The position numbers and the translations under genes were made by a program. DNA of 6,580 nt from Acidobacteriota bacterium (GTDB lineage Bacteria > Acidobacteriota > Terriglobia > Terriglobales > Acidobacteriaceae): the NCBI GenBank assembly GCA_003224785.1, contig QHZV01000344.1, forward strand, positions 1 to 6,580, read 5' to 3'. The notes under the pieces were generated by a model. The model was not told the DNA's origin and ran no database searches. It saw nothing but the letters and a program-made list of their open reading frames with translations. Positions 1-5,373 of this stretch are shown in pieces (position 1 is the first letter of the stretch; each line of letters opens with the position of its first letter).

Positions 1-374
1 AAATTACAGATCGCGGCCCATTTATCGAAGGTCGCATCGTGGATCTTTCGCAGGCGGCCGCTGCGAAAATCGGCCTTGTAAGAAGAGGAACTGGTCAGGT
101 GAGGCTGGAAGTTTTGCGGACTCCGGCGCCCATCGAGTCTGGTGGAAAGTGGGCGGTGCAGATTGGCGGATTTGTAACGGAAGGAACTGCGCGTGAACTG
201 GCCGGGCATTTATCGCGGCGGTATCAGACAGCCAAGGTTTTGACGTTTAATTCTCCTGCCGGCGATTGGTGGGTGCGGGTGCGGGTGAAAGACGATTTAC
301 GCGCGCGCGCGGAAGAAGTGATGCACGCTGAAAAGACAACCGAGGGCGGGATTTTCCTGGTCAGGCTAGATTAG
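1..374 (+). CDS. rlpA: RlpA-like protein with C-terminal SPOR domain (3' part only)
   Basis: The open frame (codons from base 3) runs in from the left edge, so the start lies outside the window; 123 residues are visible. Residues 1-30 hold the end of a double-psi beta-barrel with the RlpA signature: TDRGPF, then RIVDLS, then AAAAKIGL and VRLEVL. The Asp of the DRGPF motif is a conserved active-site-region residue in the family. Residues 49-123 (KWAVQIGGF onward, ending IFLVRLD) look like a SPOR domain, which in known proteins binds denuded septal peptidoglycan. RlpA proteins are septal or outer-membrane-associated, and some are lytic transglycosylases that cut glycan strands lacking stem peptides. 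The linker between barrel and SPOR is only about 15 residues, much shorter than in E. coli RlpA. An internal GTG at 39 is not a credible start because it would cut the barrel motif. Family call is firm; enzymatic activity is inferred. Confidence 0.9.
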   Translation, partial: ITDRGPFIEGRIVDLSQAAAAKIGLVRRGTGQVRLEVLRTPAPIESGGKWAVQIGGFVTEGTARELAGHLSRRYQTAKVLTFNSPAGDWWVRVRVKDDLRARAEEVMHAEKTTEGGIFLVRLD

Positions 375-460
375 AAAAGCAATGCTAGCGGCTATCGGTT
401 GGTGATTAGCATCCAATGGCTCTCGCAACTTTCAACTAGCACTGACAACTTGGTTTACTT
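375..460. other. short intergenic spacer upstream of the HIT gene
   Basis: This is an 86-bp gap between two plus-strand genes. It contains a loose inverted repeat (ATGCTA at 382-387 and TAGCAT at 407-412, 19-nt loop) and no U-tract. I see no convincing -10/-35 pair and no Shine-Dalgarno sequence directly before the ATG at 461. It may hold the promoter for the HIT-TonB pair, but the sequence does not show it clearly. Confidence 0.4.
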
Positions 461-802
461 ATGAACGATTGCCTATTCTGCAAAATTGTTGCTGGCCAGA
501 TTCCTTCGAAGAAGGTCTATGAAGATGAGCACACGTTTGCCTTCGAAGACATTGACCCGAAAGCCCCGACCCACGTGCTGATCATTCCCAAGGAACATGT
601 CGTTGATTTGAAGAATGCGACGCATAAAGATGCCGAGATCATCGGCCGCTGTCACCTGGCTGCAGCAGAGATTGCGCGGGAACGAAAAATTGAAGACGGT
701 TATCGGACCATTTTGAACGTCGGCCCGAAATCGGGCCAGTCGGTGTTTCACTTACATGTACATCTGCTCGGCGGGCGCGACCTGCATTGGCCGCCGGGAT
801 AA
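461..802 (+). CDS. hinT: HIT-family (HinT-like) purine nucleoside phosphoramidase
   Basis: A complete 113-residue protein, the usual length for the HINT branch of the histidine triad family. These enzymes hydrolyse AMP-lysine and other AMP-phosphoramidates in the cytoplasm as homodimers. The catalytic triad His-x-His-x-His is at residues 97/99/101 (FHLHVHLLGG); the central His99 is expected to be the nucleophile that takes the AMP. The N-terminus has the CLFCKI block with Cys4 and Cys7, as in the zinc-carrying subset, followed by IPSKKVYED and the conserved PTHVLIIPKEH stretch. The C-terminus ends GGRDLHWPPG, a hallmark of HinT proteins whose Trp helps shape substrate specificity. No clear ribosome binding site precedes the ATG, but the MNDCLFCKI start matches the family closely. 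The stop is 22 bp before the TonB-like gene, which suggests a joint transcript. Family identification is very secure; the physiological substrate is unknown. Confidence 0.95.
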   Translation: MNDCLFCKIVAGQIPSKKVYEDEHTFAFEDIDPKAPTHVLIIPKEHVVDLKNATHKDAEIIGRCHLAAAEIARERKIEDGYRTILNVGPKSGQSVFHLHVHLLGGRDLHWPPG

Positions 803-815
803 AATAGACGAAGCC

Positions 816-819
816 GGAG
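816..819 (+). promoter_or_regulatory. Shine-Dalgarno sequence setting the TonB-like start
   Basis: GGAG lies 5 nt before the ATG at 825. It supports that start over the longer in-frame reading from 756, which would overlap the HIT gene and begin with residues unlike any TonB N-terminus. Confidence 0.6.
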
Positions 820-824
820 TTGGA

Positions 825-1418
825 ATGTTTCAAACCCTATCGTCGCCGAAAAGCAAGCCCGCGTACTCGATCGCCAGCTCGCTGGTGTTGGAAGCTTTCG
901 TCTTATTCTTGTGTGTCTATCACGCGCCGATTTTCGTGAAGTCGTCGTCTGTTGCGTGGGGTCAGCGCGGAATTTCCGAAACACTGGTTTATAACGCTCC
1001 GCCTCAAGCTCAACTTCACCCTCCTCCAAAGAAAACTCTGCCTCATCTGAAAACCAAACCTAAACCGATTCCTGAGCTCGCCAAGAATGAAGTCGAACCG
1101 GCGCGGGCTGGCACTCCGATTGGATCGCTTTATCATGGTCCAGGCAGTGGGAATGAAGCAAGACCAGCGCTGCCCTTAGTATTTCCCGATCCTGCGGTTT
1201 ATTCGTGGCAGCTCGGCGGGCTGCAAGGCGACGTGATCGTCGAGGTCACGATTGACGAACAAGGCAACGTTACGGAAACTCGGGTTCTGCAATCTTTGCA
1301 GCAGAACATTGACGACAAAGTTATCGCGACTTTGAAGAGTTGGCGATTCAGGCCGGCAACGGTGGACGGAGTAGCAATCAGCTCACGCCAGGACGTGCAC
1401 TTCCATTTCCCCAGCTAA
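825..1418 (+). CDS. TonB family protein (energy transducer, TonB C-terminal domain)
   Basis: A 197-residue protein. Residues about 15-38 (SIASSLVLEAFVLFLCVYHA) form one hydrophobic N-terminal anchor. Residues about 58-95 are a Pro/Lys-rich periplasm-spanning linker (PPPKK, KTKPKPIPE). Residues about 130-196 are a TonB C-terminal domain: LQGDVIVEVTIDEQGNV, then VLQSL, then LKSWRFRPATVDG and the closing strand VHFHFP. TonB proteins couple the inner-membrane proton motive force, through ExbB/ExbD, to outer-membrane TonB-dependent transporters. No exbB or exbD is visible nearby, so this may be one of the many stand-alone TonB-domain paralogues seen in Acidobacteriota-like genomes. The linker is short for spanning the periplasm, so a function other than transporter energisation is possible. 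The start at 825 is chosen because of the GGAG box and because translation from the upstream ATG at 756 would overlap the HIT gene. The gene is probably co-transcribed with that HIT gene. Confidence 0.87.
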   Translation: MFQTLSSPKSKPAYSIASSLVLEAFVLFLCVYHAPIFVKSSSVAWGQRGISETLVYNAPPQAQLHPPPKKTLPHLKTKPKPIPELAKNEVEPARAGTPIGSLYHGPGSGNEARPALPLVFPDPAVYSWQLGGLQGDVIVEVTIDEQGNVTETRVLQSLQQNIDDKVIATLKSWRFRPATVDGVAISSRQDVHFHFPS

Positions 1419-1426
1419 TTCGTAGA

Positions 1427-1444
1427 GACGTAGCTTGCTATGTC
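1427..1444. repeat. palindrome filling the convergent gap (possible terminator or dispersed repeat)
   Basis: GACGTAGC at 1427-1434 and GCTATGTC at 1437-1444 form an 8-bp stem around TT; on the plus-strand RNA one pair is G-U. The element occupies almost all of the space between the TAA at 1416-1418 and the minus-strand TAG at 1447-1445. There is no T-tract on either side, so a classical intrinsic terminator is not shown. A role as a bidirectional transcript end or a copy of a dispersed palindromic repeat is an inference. Confidence 0.45.
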
Positions 1445-2140
1445 CTAGTTAACCGTTTCTTCCTCTTCCGATGCCCCATGTCGGCGAAGCAGCTGTGGCA
1501 AGTTCTGCGAGAATGCCGACCGCGGCAGAACCATGTCGCATCCGACTTCGTGGGCCTTCTGCTTCAGGTCGCCTTGAACGTGCGACAAGAATCCGATCAC
1601 CGAAGTCTTCTTATGCTTACTCTTCAGTTTGGGAATCAGTGATAGCGGCTTCACAGAATTGTTGTTGAGATCGAAGATGATCAGCGACGGCTTCTCTTCC
1701 CCATTCTGCTTGATGCGTTCAGTCAGGTCGCTTTCCGCTTTCACGAACTCGACCTTTACATTCAACTTGCGCGCGGTTTCCTGAATCTTTGCCTGAAAGA
1801 AGAGGTCATCAACGAAAGCAAATATTCGAGAGTTGGCGTCTTCGCGCATCGGCAATGGTTCCGGCTCGGCCTGCGGATAATTTTGCGAGAAGCCCGGGCG
1901 CATGCGGATGCGCGAGCCGTTATTTCCACCAGCTAGCGCAGCGCGATAGCTGTGGTCCATGGGCGCGCTGTAAACACCCGACTGCTGCTGATCACGCCCC
2001 GGACGACCACCCGGATTTGCGCCTCTTGGACGACGACTACGCCGCCGCCTGTTTCTCCCTCCTCCACCGGAGGGGCGTCCTGGTCCTGCATTCATATTGT
2101 TTTCGTAATTCCTATTCAGTCCGCCCGGAGGGGGACCCAT
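1445..2140 (-). CDS. Arg/Gly-rich protein with C-terminal receiver-like (CheY-fold) domain
   Basis: A 231-residue protein in two parts. Residues 1-100 are low complexity and probably disordered, with a strongly basic Gly/Arg segment at about 19-50 (GRPSGGGGRNRRRRSRRPRG and GGRPGRD). Residues about 103-220 alternate strands and helices like a response-regulator receiver. Strand 1 ends in an acidic pair (RIFAFVDD, Asp111/Asp112). Strand 3 ends in a candidate phospho-acceptor (LIIFDLNN, Asp157). Strand 4 ends in a Ser/Thr-type residue (VIGFLSH, Ser186). Strand 5 reads CDMVLPR, where the usual invariant Lys is replaced by Pro, with Arg next to it. It is therefore either a weakly active or a non-phosphorylated receiver. 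No DNA-binding output domain and no kinase gene adjoins it. The basic tail could bind nucleic acid or an acidic partner; that is inference. The start is bounded because an in-frame TAA directly precedes the ATG. The assignment of the fold is by pattern, not by alignment. Confidence 0.75.
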   Translation of the reverse strand: MGPPPGGLNRNYENNMNAGPGRPSGGGGRNRRRRSRRPRGANPGGRPGRDQQQSGVYSAPMDHSYRAALAGGNNGSRIRMRPGFSQNYPQAEPEPLPMREDANSRIFAFVDDLFFQAKIQETARKLNVKVEFVKAESDLTERIKQNGEEKPSLIIFDLNNNSVKPLSLIPKLKSKHKKTSVIGFLSHVQGDLKQKAHEVGCDMVLPRSAFSQNLPQLLRRHGASEEEETVN

Positions 2141-2371
2141 TTAACCCCAGAGATCACCGCGATTGGGTAGTAGCTTGCGATGCAAATGCACATTCGTGCA
2201 GAAAACCCCATTACGTTGAAACTCTAAATTGAACTTGTTTCCGTTGAGCGCCTGGAGCTGTTGGGCGCGGAAGGCCTGCCAGGGGGCATGGCCGCTGGGA
2301 ACATCATTATGGTAACTCTACATGGGCGACGGTGCAAGTCCTAACCAACCCTACTTTTACACAGAGGTAAC

Positions 2372-2381
2372 GGTATATACC
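2372..2381. promoter_or_regulatory. AT-rich palindrome GGTATATACC, possible operator or -10 region
   Basis: A perfect 10-bp self-complementary sequence lies about 230 bp upstream of the receiver-like gene and about 60 bp downstream of the oxidase stop. It could be an operator half or contain a -10 box on either strand. A 10-bp palindrome can arise by chance, so support is weak. Confidence 0.2.
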
Positions 2382-2405
2382 AATGTTCGCAAAGGCACAA
2401 CAGGA

Positions 2406-2433
2406 TGAGGGCGGACCTGAAGGTCCGCCCTCA
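2406..2433. terminator. strong GC-rich hairpin downstream of the multicopper oxidase gene
   Basis: GAGGGCGGACC (2407-2417) and GGTCCGCCCTC (2422-2432) are perfectly complementary around a TGAA loop, and one more T-A pair (2406/2433) makes 12 bp. On the minus strand it begins 11 nt after the oxidase stop codon. It is followed there by a moderately T-rich stretch, not an uninterrupted T-run. It probably ends or stabilises the 3' end of the oxidase transcript. The perfect symmetry also fits a copy of a dispersed palindromic repeat, of a type I associate with Acidobacteriota genomes. Confidence 0.65.
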
Positions 2434-2444
2434 CACACGAGATT

Positions 2445-3563
2445 CTAGGGCAGCACCTGGTACATTGCCATCATTCCTGCCTCCATATGATCGCTTACAT
2501 GGCAGTGATACATCCATGTACCAATGTTGTCGGGCATCATGTCCGCAGTCACCATCTGTGCGGGTGAAAGAAGTATTACGTCAGTCCGCGAGCCGTTCAC
2601 AGTCACCACGTTTCCGTGCCAGTGTGGAGTGTGGAAGTTCACATGTTCGCCTTTGTGCATGGTCATCATCGGCATATTGCCGAACAGATAGCCGTTGATG
2701 GTGAGACGAATATTCGACGCAATGAATCCGCTTCCAACGATTGAAAAATTGCCGTTGGGGTCACCCGGATTCCCGTCCAGTTTGTTCACCGTTTTTGGCT
2801 CGGTAACGTGCGCCTGGATGTTCTGATCAAGATAGGGACTGTTGTTTTCGTCGATGATGAAATAAGAAGTCACAAACTCGCGGTCAACGTCCTTGGGAGT
2901 TCCATCAGGACGCGCCATTCCCTTCTTGGTCACAATGATCGTGCCGATTAACCCCGCATTAGTGTCATGACCTTCGAAGTTGTGCGAGTGGTAGAGCCAC
3001 ACAATGGAGCTGGGATCACTGGGCCCTGGTCCTGAACGCTCCGGCACTTTCCAAATGTAAGTGTGCGTGCCACCGGGAGCGACGATCCCGTTATGGCTTG
3101 GGTCGTTGGCGCCATCGTTGTAGTAGGAACCTTCCGAAGATTTCTCGTAAAACACTCCGTGCGGATGCAGGCTGTAAGGCTGAGTCCCATTGTTCTTGAA
3201 GAAAATCTGGATTGTATCTCCGACTTCAGCGTGCAGAGTAGGACCCAGCAGGCCAAGATGTTCCCACTCGGGTGTACGCTTCTTGAGAGTTGAAAACGTA
3301 TTGTCGGTGTATTCACGATAGACGGCTTTGTGATACACGCGGCCTATTTGATGTTTCCCCGATTCGAACCACATCGCAGTCATCTTGTCGTAGGGCATAC
3401 CCATCATCTGGTCCCGACCCATCGGGGTGTAGTCCCAATCGATTTCATCCACGGCGATGCAGTAAGTTCGGATTTGACCTTCCGCTTTTGCGAAAGGCGT
3501 GAGGGCCAGAGTTGAGACGAGCACAAGGGTACTGGCGAGGGCCAGTTGACACAGCTTTTTCAT
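2445..3563 (-). CDS. secreted ceruloplasmin-like two-domain multicopper oxidase
   Basis: A 372-residue exported oxidase. Residues 1-27 are a Sec signal peptide (MKK, hydrophobic core, AKA before Glu28). The mature N-terminus resembles the first domain pair of ceruloplasmin/hephaestin: WDYTP, IGRVYHKAVYREYTD, LGLLGP, then AEVGDTIQIFFKN and DREFV. Copper ligands are complete. HPH at 133/135 and HSH at 192/194 are in cupredoxin domain 1. HTPHWH (His311, His314, His316) and HCHVSDHMEAGM (His353, Cys354, His355, His359, Met364) are in domain 2. Type-1 copper is thus His311/Cys354/His359/Met364 in domain 2 only, because domain 1 has Ser193 where a type-1 Cys would sit. The trinuclear centre uses His from both domains. 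Such two-domain enzymes normally work as trimers. Substrate is not readable: Cu(I), Fe(II), phenols and similar are all possible. The start at 3563 was preferred over an in-frame start at 3629 because it gives a clean signal peptide. Confidence 0.92.
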   Translation of the reverse strand: MKKLCQLALASTLVLVSTLALTPFAKAEGQIRTYCIAVDEIDWDYTPMGRDQMMGMPYDKMTAMWFESGKHQIGRVYHKAVYREYTDNTFSTLKKRTPEWEHLGLLGPTLHAEVGDTIQIFFKNNGTQPYSLHPHGVFYEKSSEGSYYNDGANDPSHNGIVAPGGTHTYIWKVPERSGPGPSDPSSIVWLYHSHNFEGHDTNAGLIGTIIVTKKGMARPDGTPKDVDREFVTSYFIIDENNSPYLDQNIQAHVTEPKTVNKLDGNPGDPNGNFSIVGSGFIASNIRLTINGYLFGNMPMMTMHKGEHVNFHTPHWHGNVVTVNGSRTDVILLSPAQMVTADMMPDNIGTWMYHCHVSDHMEAGMMAMYQVLP

Positions 3564-3572
3564 TGATTTTTG

Positions 3573-3576
3573 CTCC
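3573..3576 (-). promoter_or_regulatory. Shine-Dalgarno sequence of the oxidase gene
   Basis: GGAG on the minus strand lies 9 nt before the ATG at 3563. The spacing is slightly long but acceptable, and it agrees with the start predicted from the signal peptide. Confidence 0.5.
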
Positions 3577-3714
3577 GATGCGAAGGAAATGGCGCTGACG
3601 CGGAGTTTACACCAGAAGGGCCAGGACACCTAAGGCTTGTTGTGTGAAACGGAATGATGCAAAAACGTGGGCATTAACACTCAGTAAACCGATCCAAAGC
3701 GGTCATCGCTTGAC

Positions 3715-3720
3715 TATAAT
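3715..3720 (+). promoter_or_regulatory. TATAAT -10 box upstream of the secreted helical protein
   Basis: A perfect sigma-70-type TATAAT lies 19 nt before the ATG at 3740, which would give a very short leader. No good -35 is found at the usual distance (3692-3697 reads ATCCAA). A TTGACT at 3710-3715 overlaps the -10 box and cannot be its partner. The box lies inside the longer possible reading frame from 3644 and so favours the shorter start. Confidence 0.45.
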
Positions 3721-3739
3721 TCGGCACTTGGTGGCGAAT

Positions 3740-5365
3740 ATGCAATCAGCCGTCTGGATCAATTTTTCAGATTGCCGCAAAAGCCTCCTGCTGTTTCTTT
3801 TATTGGTAGTGTCTTTTCGGCCATCCTTCGCCCAGGTGCCTCCCGCTCAAACCAGCAGCGTTAAAAAGTCACAACCCGCTCAACCGAAGCTCACCGCCAC
3901 TCAGGAGCGAGGACTGCGGCTGTTGAAGGCAGCTGAGGGCGAAGCCGCGGGGCTTGCGCCCGATATGCGGGCGTTCGTTTTGTGGCTTGCTTCGTACGCA
4001 CACGTGCCGGTTGATCCCAAAAAGGCGGAAAGCCTGACGAAAGATTCCTTCACGGCGACTGAAGCAATCGAGGACCCTCCTGACAAGGACCAGTGCGGCC
4101 AGGTCGGAACTGCCGGAGACATCAAGAGTTGGATTCAGGAAATCACACAAGCCGAAGAGTTGCTCACACAAGCCACGGAGCCGGTGCGCACCCACATCAC
4201 AACGGAGCTGGTTAAACATTACATTGAGAAGAAGAATCTTCCTCCTGCGCAGGCGCTACTGACGTCACTTGCAGACATTGAGCAGTACCCGTTCAGCGCG
4301 GCTGCCGATCTTGTGCTGGCCATGGGGCCCGAACAGGCGGCAGATCGCATGACGATTTTCAACCAGGCACTCAACAATTTCGAGCAGCACGGAAGCACAC
4401 AAATGGTGGGCCCGGACGACATGGGTTCATTTCTTGAACGCACATGGACGCATGTGCCATCTTCTGTGGTGCTGGAGGCCATTGATAAGATGCTCGACGA
4501 GGCAAAGTCCAGGCAGTCGAAATCGCATCTCTCAATGGCATCGGACAAAGGCACAGTGAACTTGAACTCAACGTATGAGCTTCGGCTGTTCCAGTTGCTG
4601 CCCGTATTGAACGAGTTGGATAAAGACAAAGCAGAGAGCCTGCTTCGAGACGACACCGCGATCCAGGCGCAGCTTGCGAAATATCCCAAAGGCATGAACT
4701 CGCTCACTTCGCAGGGAAATATTTATTCGTACGGAATTACAGATGACGATTCTCCGCAGGCAGCTCAAAGCGTGGCGGAACAACAAGTAAAGCAAGGCGC
4801 GGAACAGCAGATGAACCCGAAGCAGGCGATCAACGATGCATTGATGCTTCCACTCCAGGATGCATTTCAAAGTAGTTCACCCCGGGCCCAAGGTTTGCTT
4901 ATGGTGGCGGAGAACCAAAAAAATAAGAAACCAACCCTCGCCAAATCAGCGCTGGATGAAATCCTAAAAATCGAAGATCAGCTTATTCCGACGCAACTGC
5001 ATGACTTGACCGACGTGCCAAAAATCTATTTCGAACTTGGCGACGAGGACAATGCTAAAAAAGCGCTCAAGGTCATGACGAAGGCCGCCGAAAAACTTTA
5101 CGCCCACGACGCGGATGCTGAAGATCCAAACAAAGCATTTAAAGGAACCTGGCCTTCGGCTGATTTTTGGAGAAAGTGTGTGCAGATCGCGGCGAAAATT
5201 TCACCTGCGCTCGCCGAAGAGATCGTTAACGAGATTCCTGATCCGGAAATCTCCGTCGCCCAGAAAGTTGTCTTCGCTGGCGCGCTTTTAGGGCAAAGTT
5301 CAGGAGTTCCTATCCTCGTCGGGGATTGTCGCAAGACCGGATCGCGCTACAACTTCTCGCAATAA
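3740..5365 (+). CDS. secreted all-helical protein of unknown function
   Basis: A 541-residue protein with a signal peptide at residues 1-31 (Arg13-Lys14, hydrophobic run SLLLFLLLVVSF, SFA before Gln32). The mature protein is Gln/Ala-rich and almost wholly helical. It contains helix pairs of the kind found in TPR-like solenoids, for example about 95-111 (KKAESLTKDSFTATEAI), 153-182, 285-303 and 398-450 (KSALDEILKIEDQL then YFELGDEDNAKKALKVMTKAA). It reads as a scaffold, with no catalytic motif that I recognise. A low-complexity Gln-rich stretch at about 338-363 may be a flexible linker. Cys120 and Cys480, plus Cys530, are the only Cys in the exported part. I recall similar hypothetical proteins in Acidobacteriota but no assigned role. 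The start is supported by the signal peptide, a GGTGG sequence 5 nt before the ATG, and the TATAAT box. The frame extends upstream to 3644, but that N-terminus would bury the signal sequence. It is divergent from the oxidase gene, so shared regulation is possible but unproven. Confidence 0.8.
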   Translation: MQSAVWINFSDCRKSLLLFLLLVVSFRPSFAQVPPAQTSSVKKSQPAQPKLTATQERGLRLLKAAEGEAAGLAPDMRAFVLWLASYAHVPVDPKKAESLTKDSFTATEAIEDPPDKDQCGQVGTAGDIKSWIQEITQAEELLTQATEPVRTHITTELVKHYIEKKNLPPAQALLTSLADIEQYPFSAAADLVLAMGPEQAADRMTIFNQALNNFEQHGSTQMVGPDDMGSFLERTWTHVPSSVVLEAIDKMLDEAKSRQSKSHLSMASDKGTVNLNSTYELRLFQLLPVLNELDKDKAESLLRDDTAIQAQLAKYPKGMNSLTSQGNIYSYGITDDDSPQAAQSVAEQQVKQGAEQQMNPKQAINDALMLPLQDAFQSSSPRAQGLLMVAENQKNKKPTLAKSALDEILKIEDQLIPTQLHDLTDVPKIYFELGDEDNAKKALKVMTKAAEKLYAHDADAEDPNKAFKGTWPSADFWRKCVQIAAKISPALAEEIVNEIPDPEISVAQKVVFAGALLGQSSGVPILVGDCRKTGSRYNFSQ

Positions 5366-5373
5366 CATGAAAG

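Larger units (their letters stand above)
2141..2444. other. 304-bp intergenic region between two minus-strand genes
   Basis: The region carries the hairpin at 2406-2433, a perfect 10-bp palindrome GGTATATACC at 2372-2381, and, next to the downstream gene, a 58-codon open stretch on the minus strand (2317-2144). That stretch has no ATG and only late GTG/TTG codons, and it ends with TAA touching the next ATG. The downstream gene's promoter should lie here. The TATATA inside the palindrome is one candidate -10, but I see no well-spaced -35. No convincing gene is present. Confidence 0.5.

Noticed and set aside
382..412. Inverted repeat ATGCTA/TAGCAT after the rlpA-like gene, considered as a terminator
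   Set aside because: The stem is only 6 bp and AT-containing, the loop is 19 nt and there is no T-tract.
722..737. Perfect inverted repeat GGCCCGA/TCGGGCC within the HIT gene
   Set aside because: It encodes the conserved VGPKSGQS stretch of the enzyme just before the histidine triad, so coding constraint explains it better than a regulatory hairpin.
756..824. N-terminal extension of the TonB-like protein from the ATG at 756
   Set aside because: It overlaps the HIT gene's catalytic region, adds residues unlike a TonB N-terminus, and ignores the GGAG box before 825.
1789..2232. Plus-strand open frame of 147 codons antisense to the receiver-like gene
   Set aside because: Its composition (many Arg, Cys, His) is that of a shadow frame of the GC-rich RG-coding region, it has no recognisable domain, and the opposite strand carries a credible protein.
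3564..3629. N-terminal extension of the oxidase from the start at 3629
   Set aside because: It would place 22 extra residues before a canonical signal peptide.
3644..3739. N-terminal extension of the helical protein from 3644
   Set aside because: The signal peptide would be internal, and the extension covers the TATAAT promoter-like box.
3869..4707. Minus-strand open frames (3869-4219, 4219-4707) opposite the helical protein gene
   Set aside because: They are Ser/Cys/Arg-rich shadow frames without start signals or domains; the plus-strand protein has a signal peptide and coherent helices.
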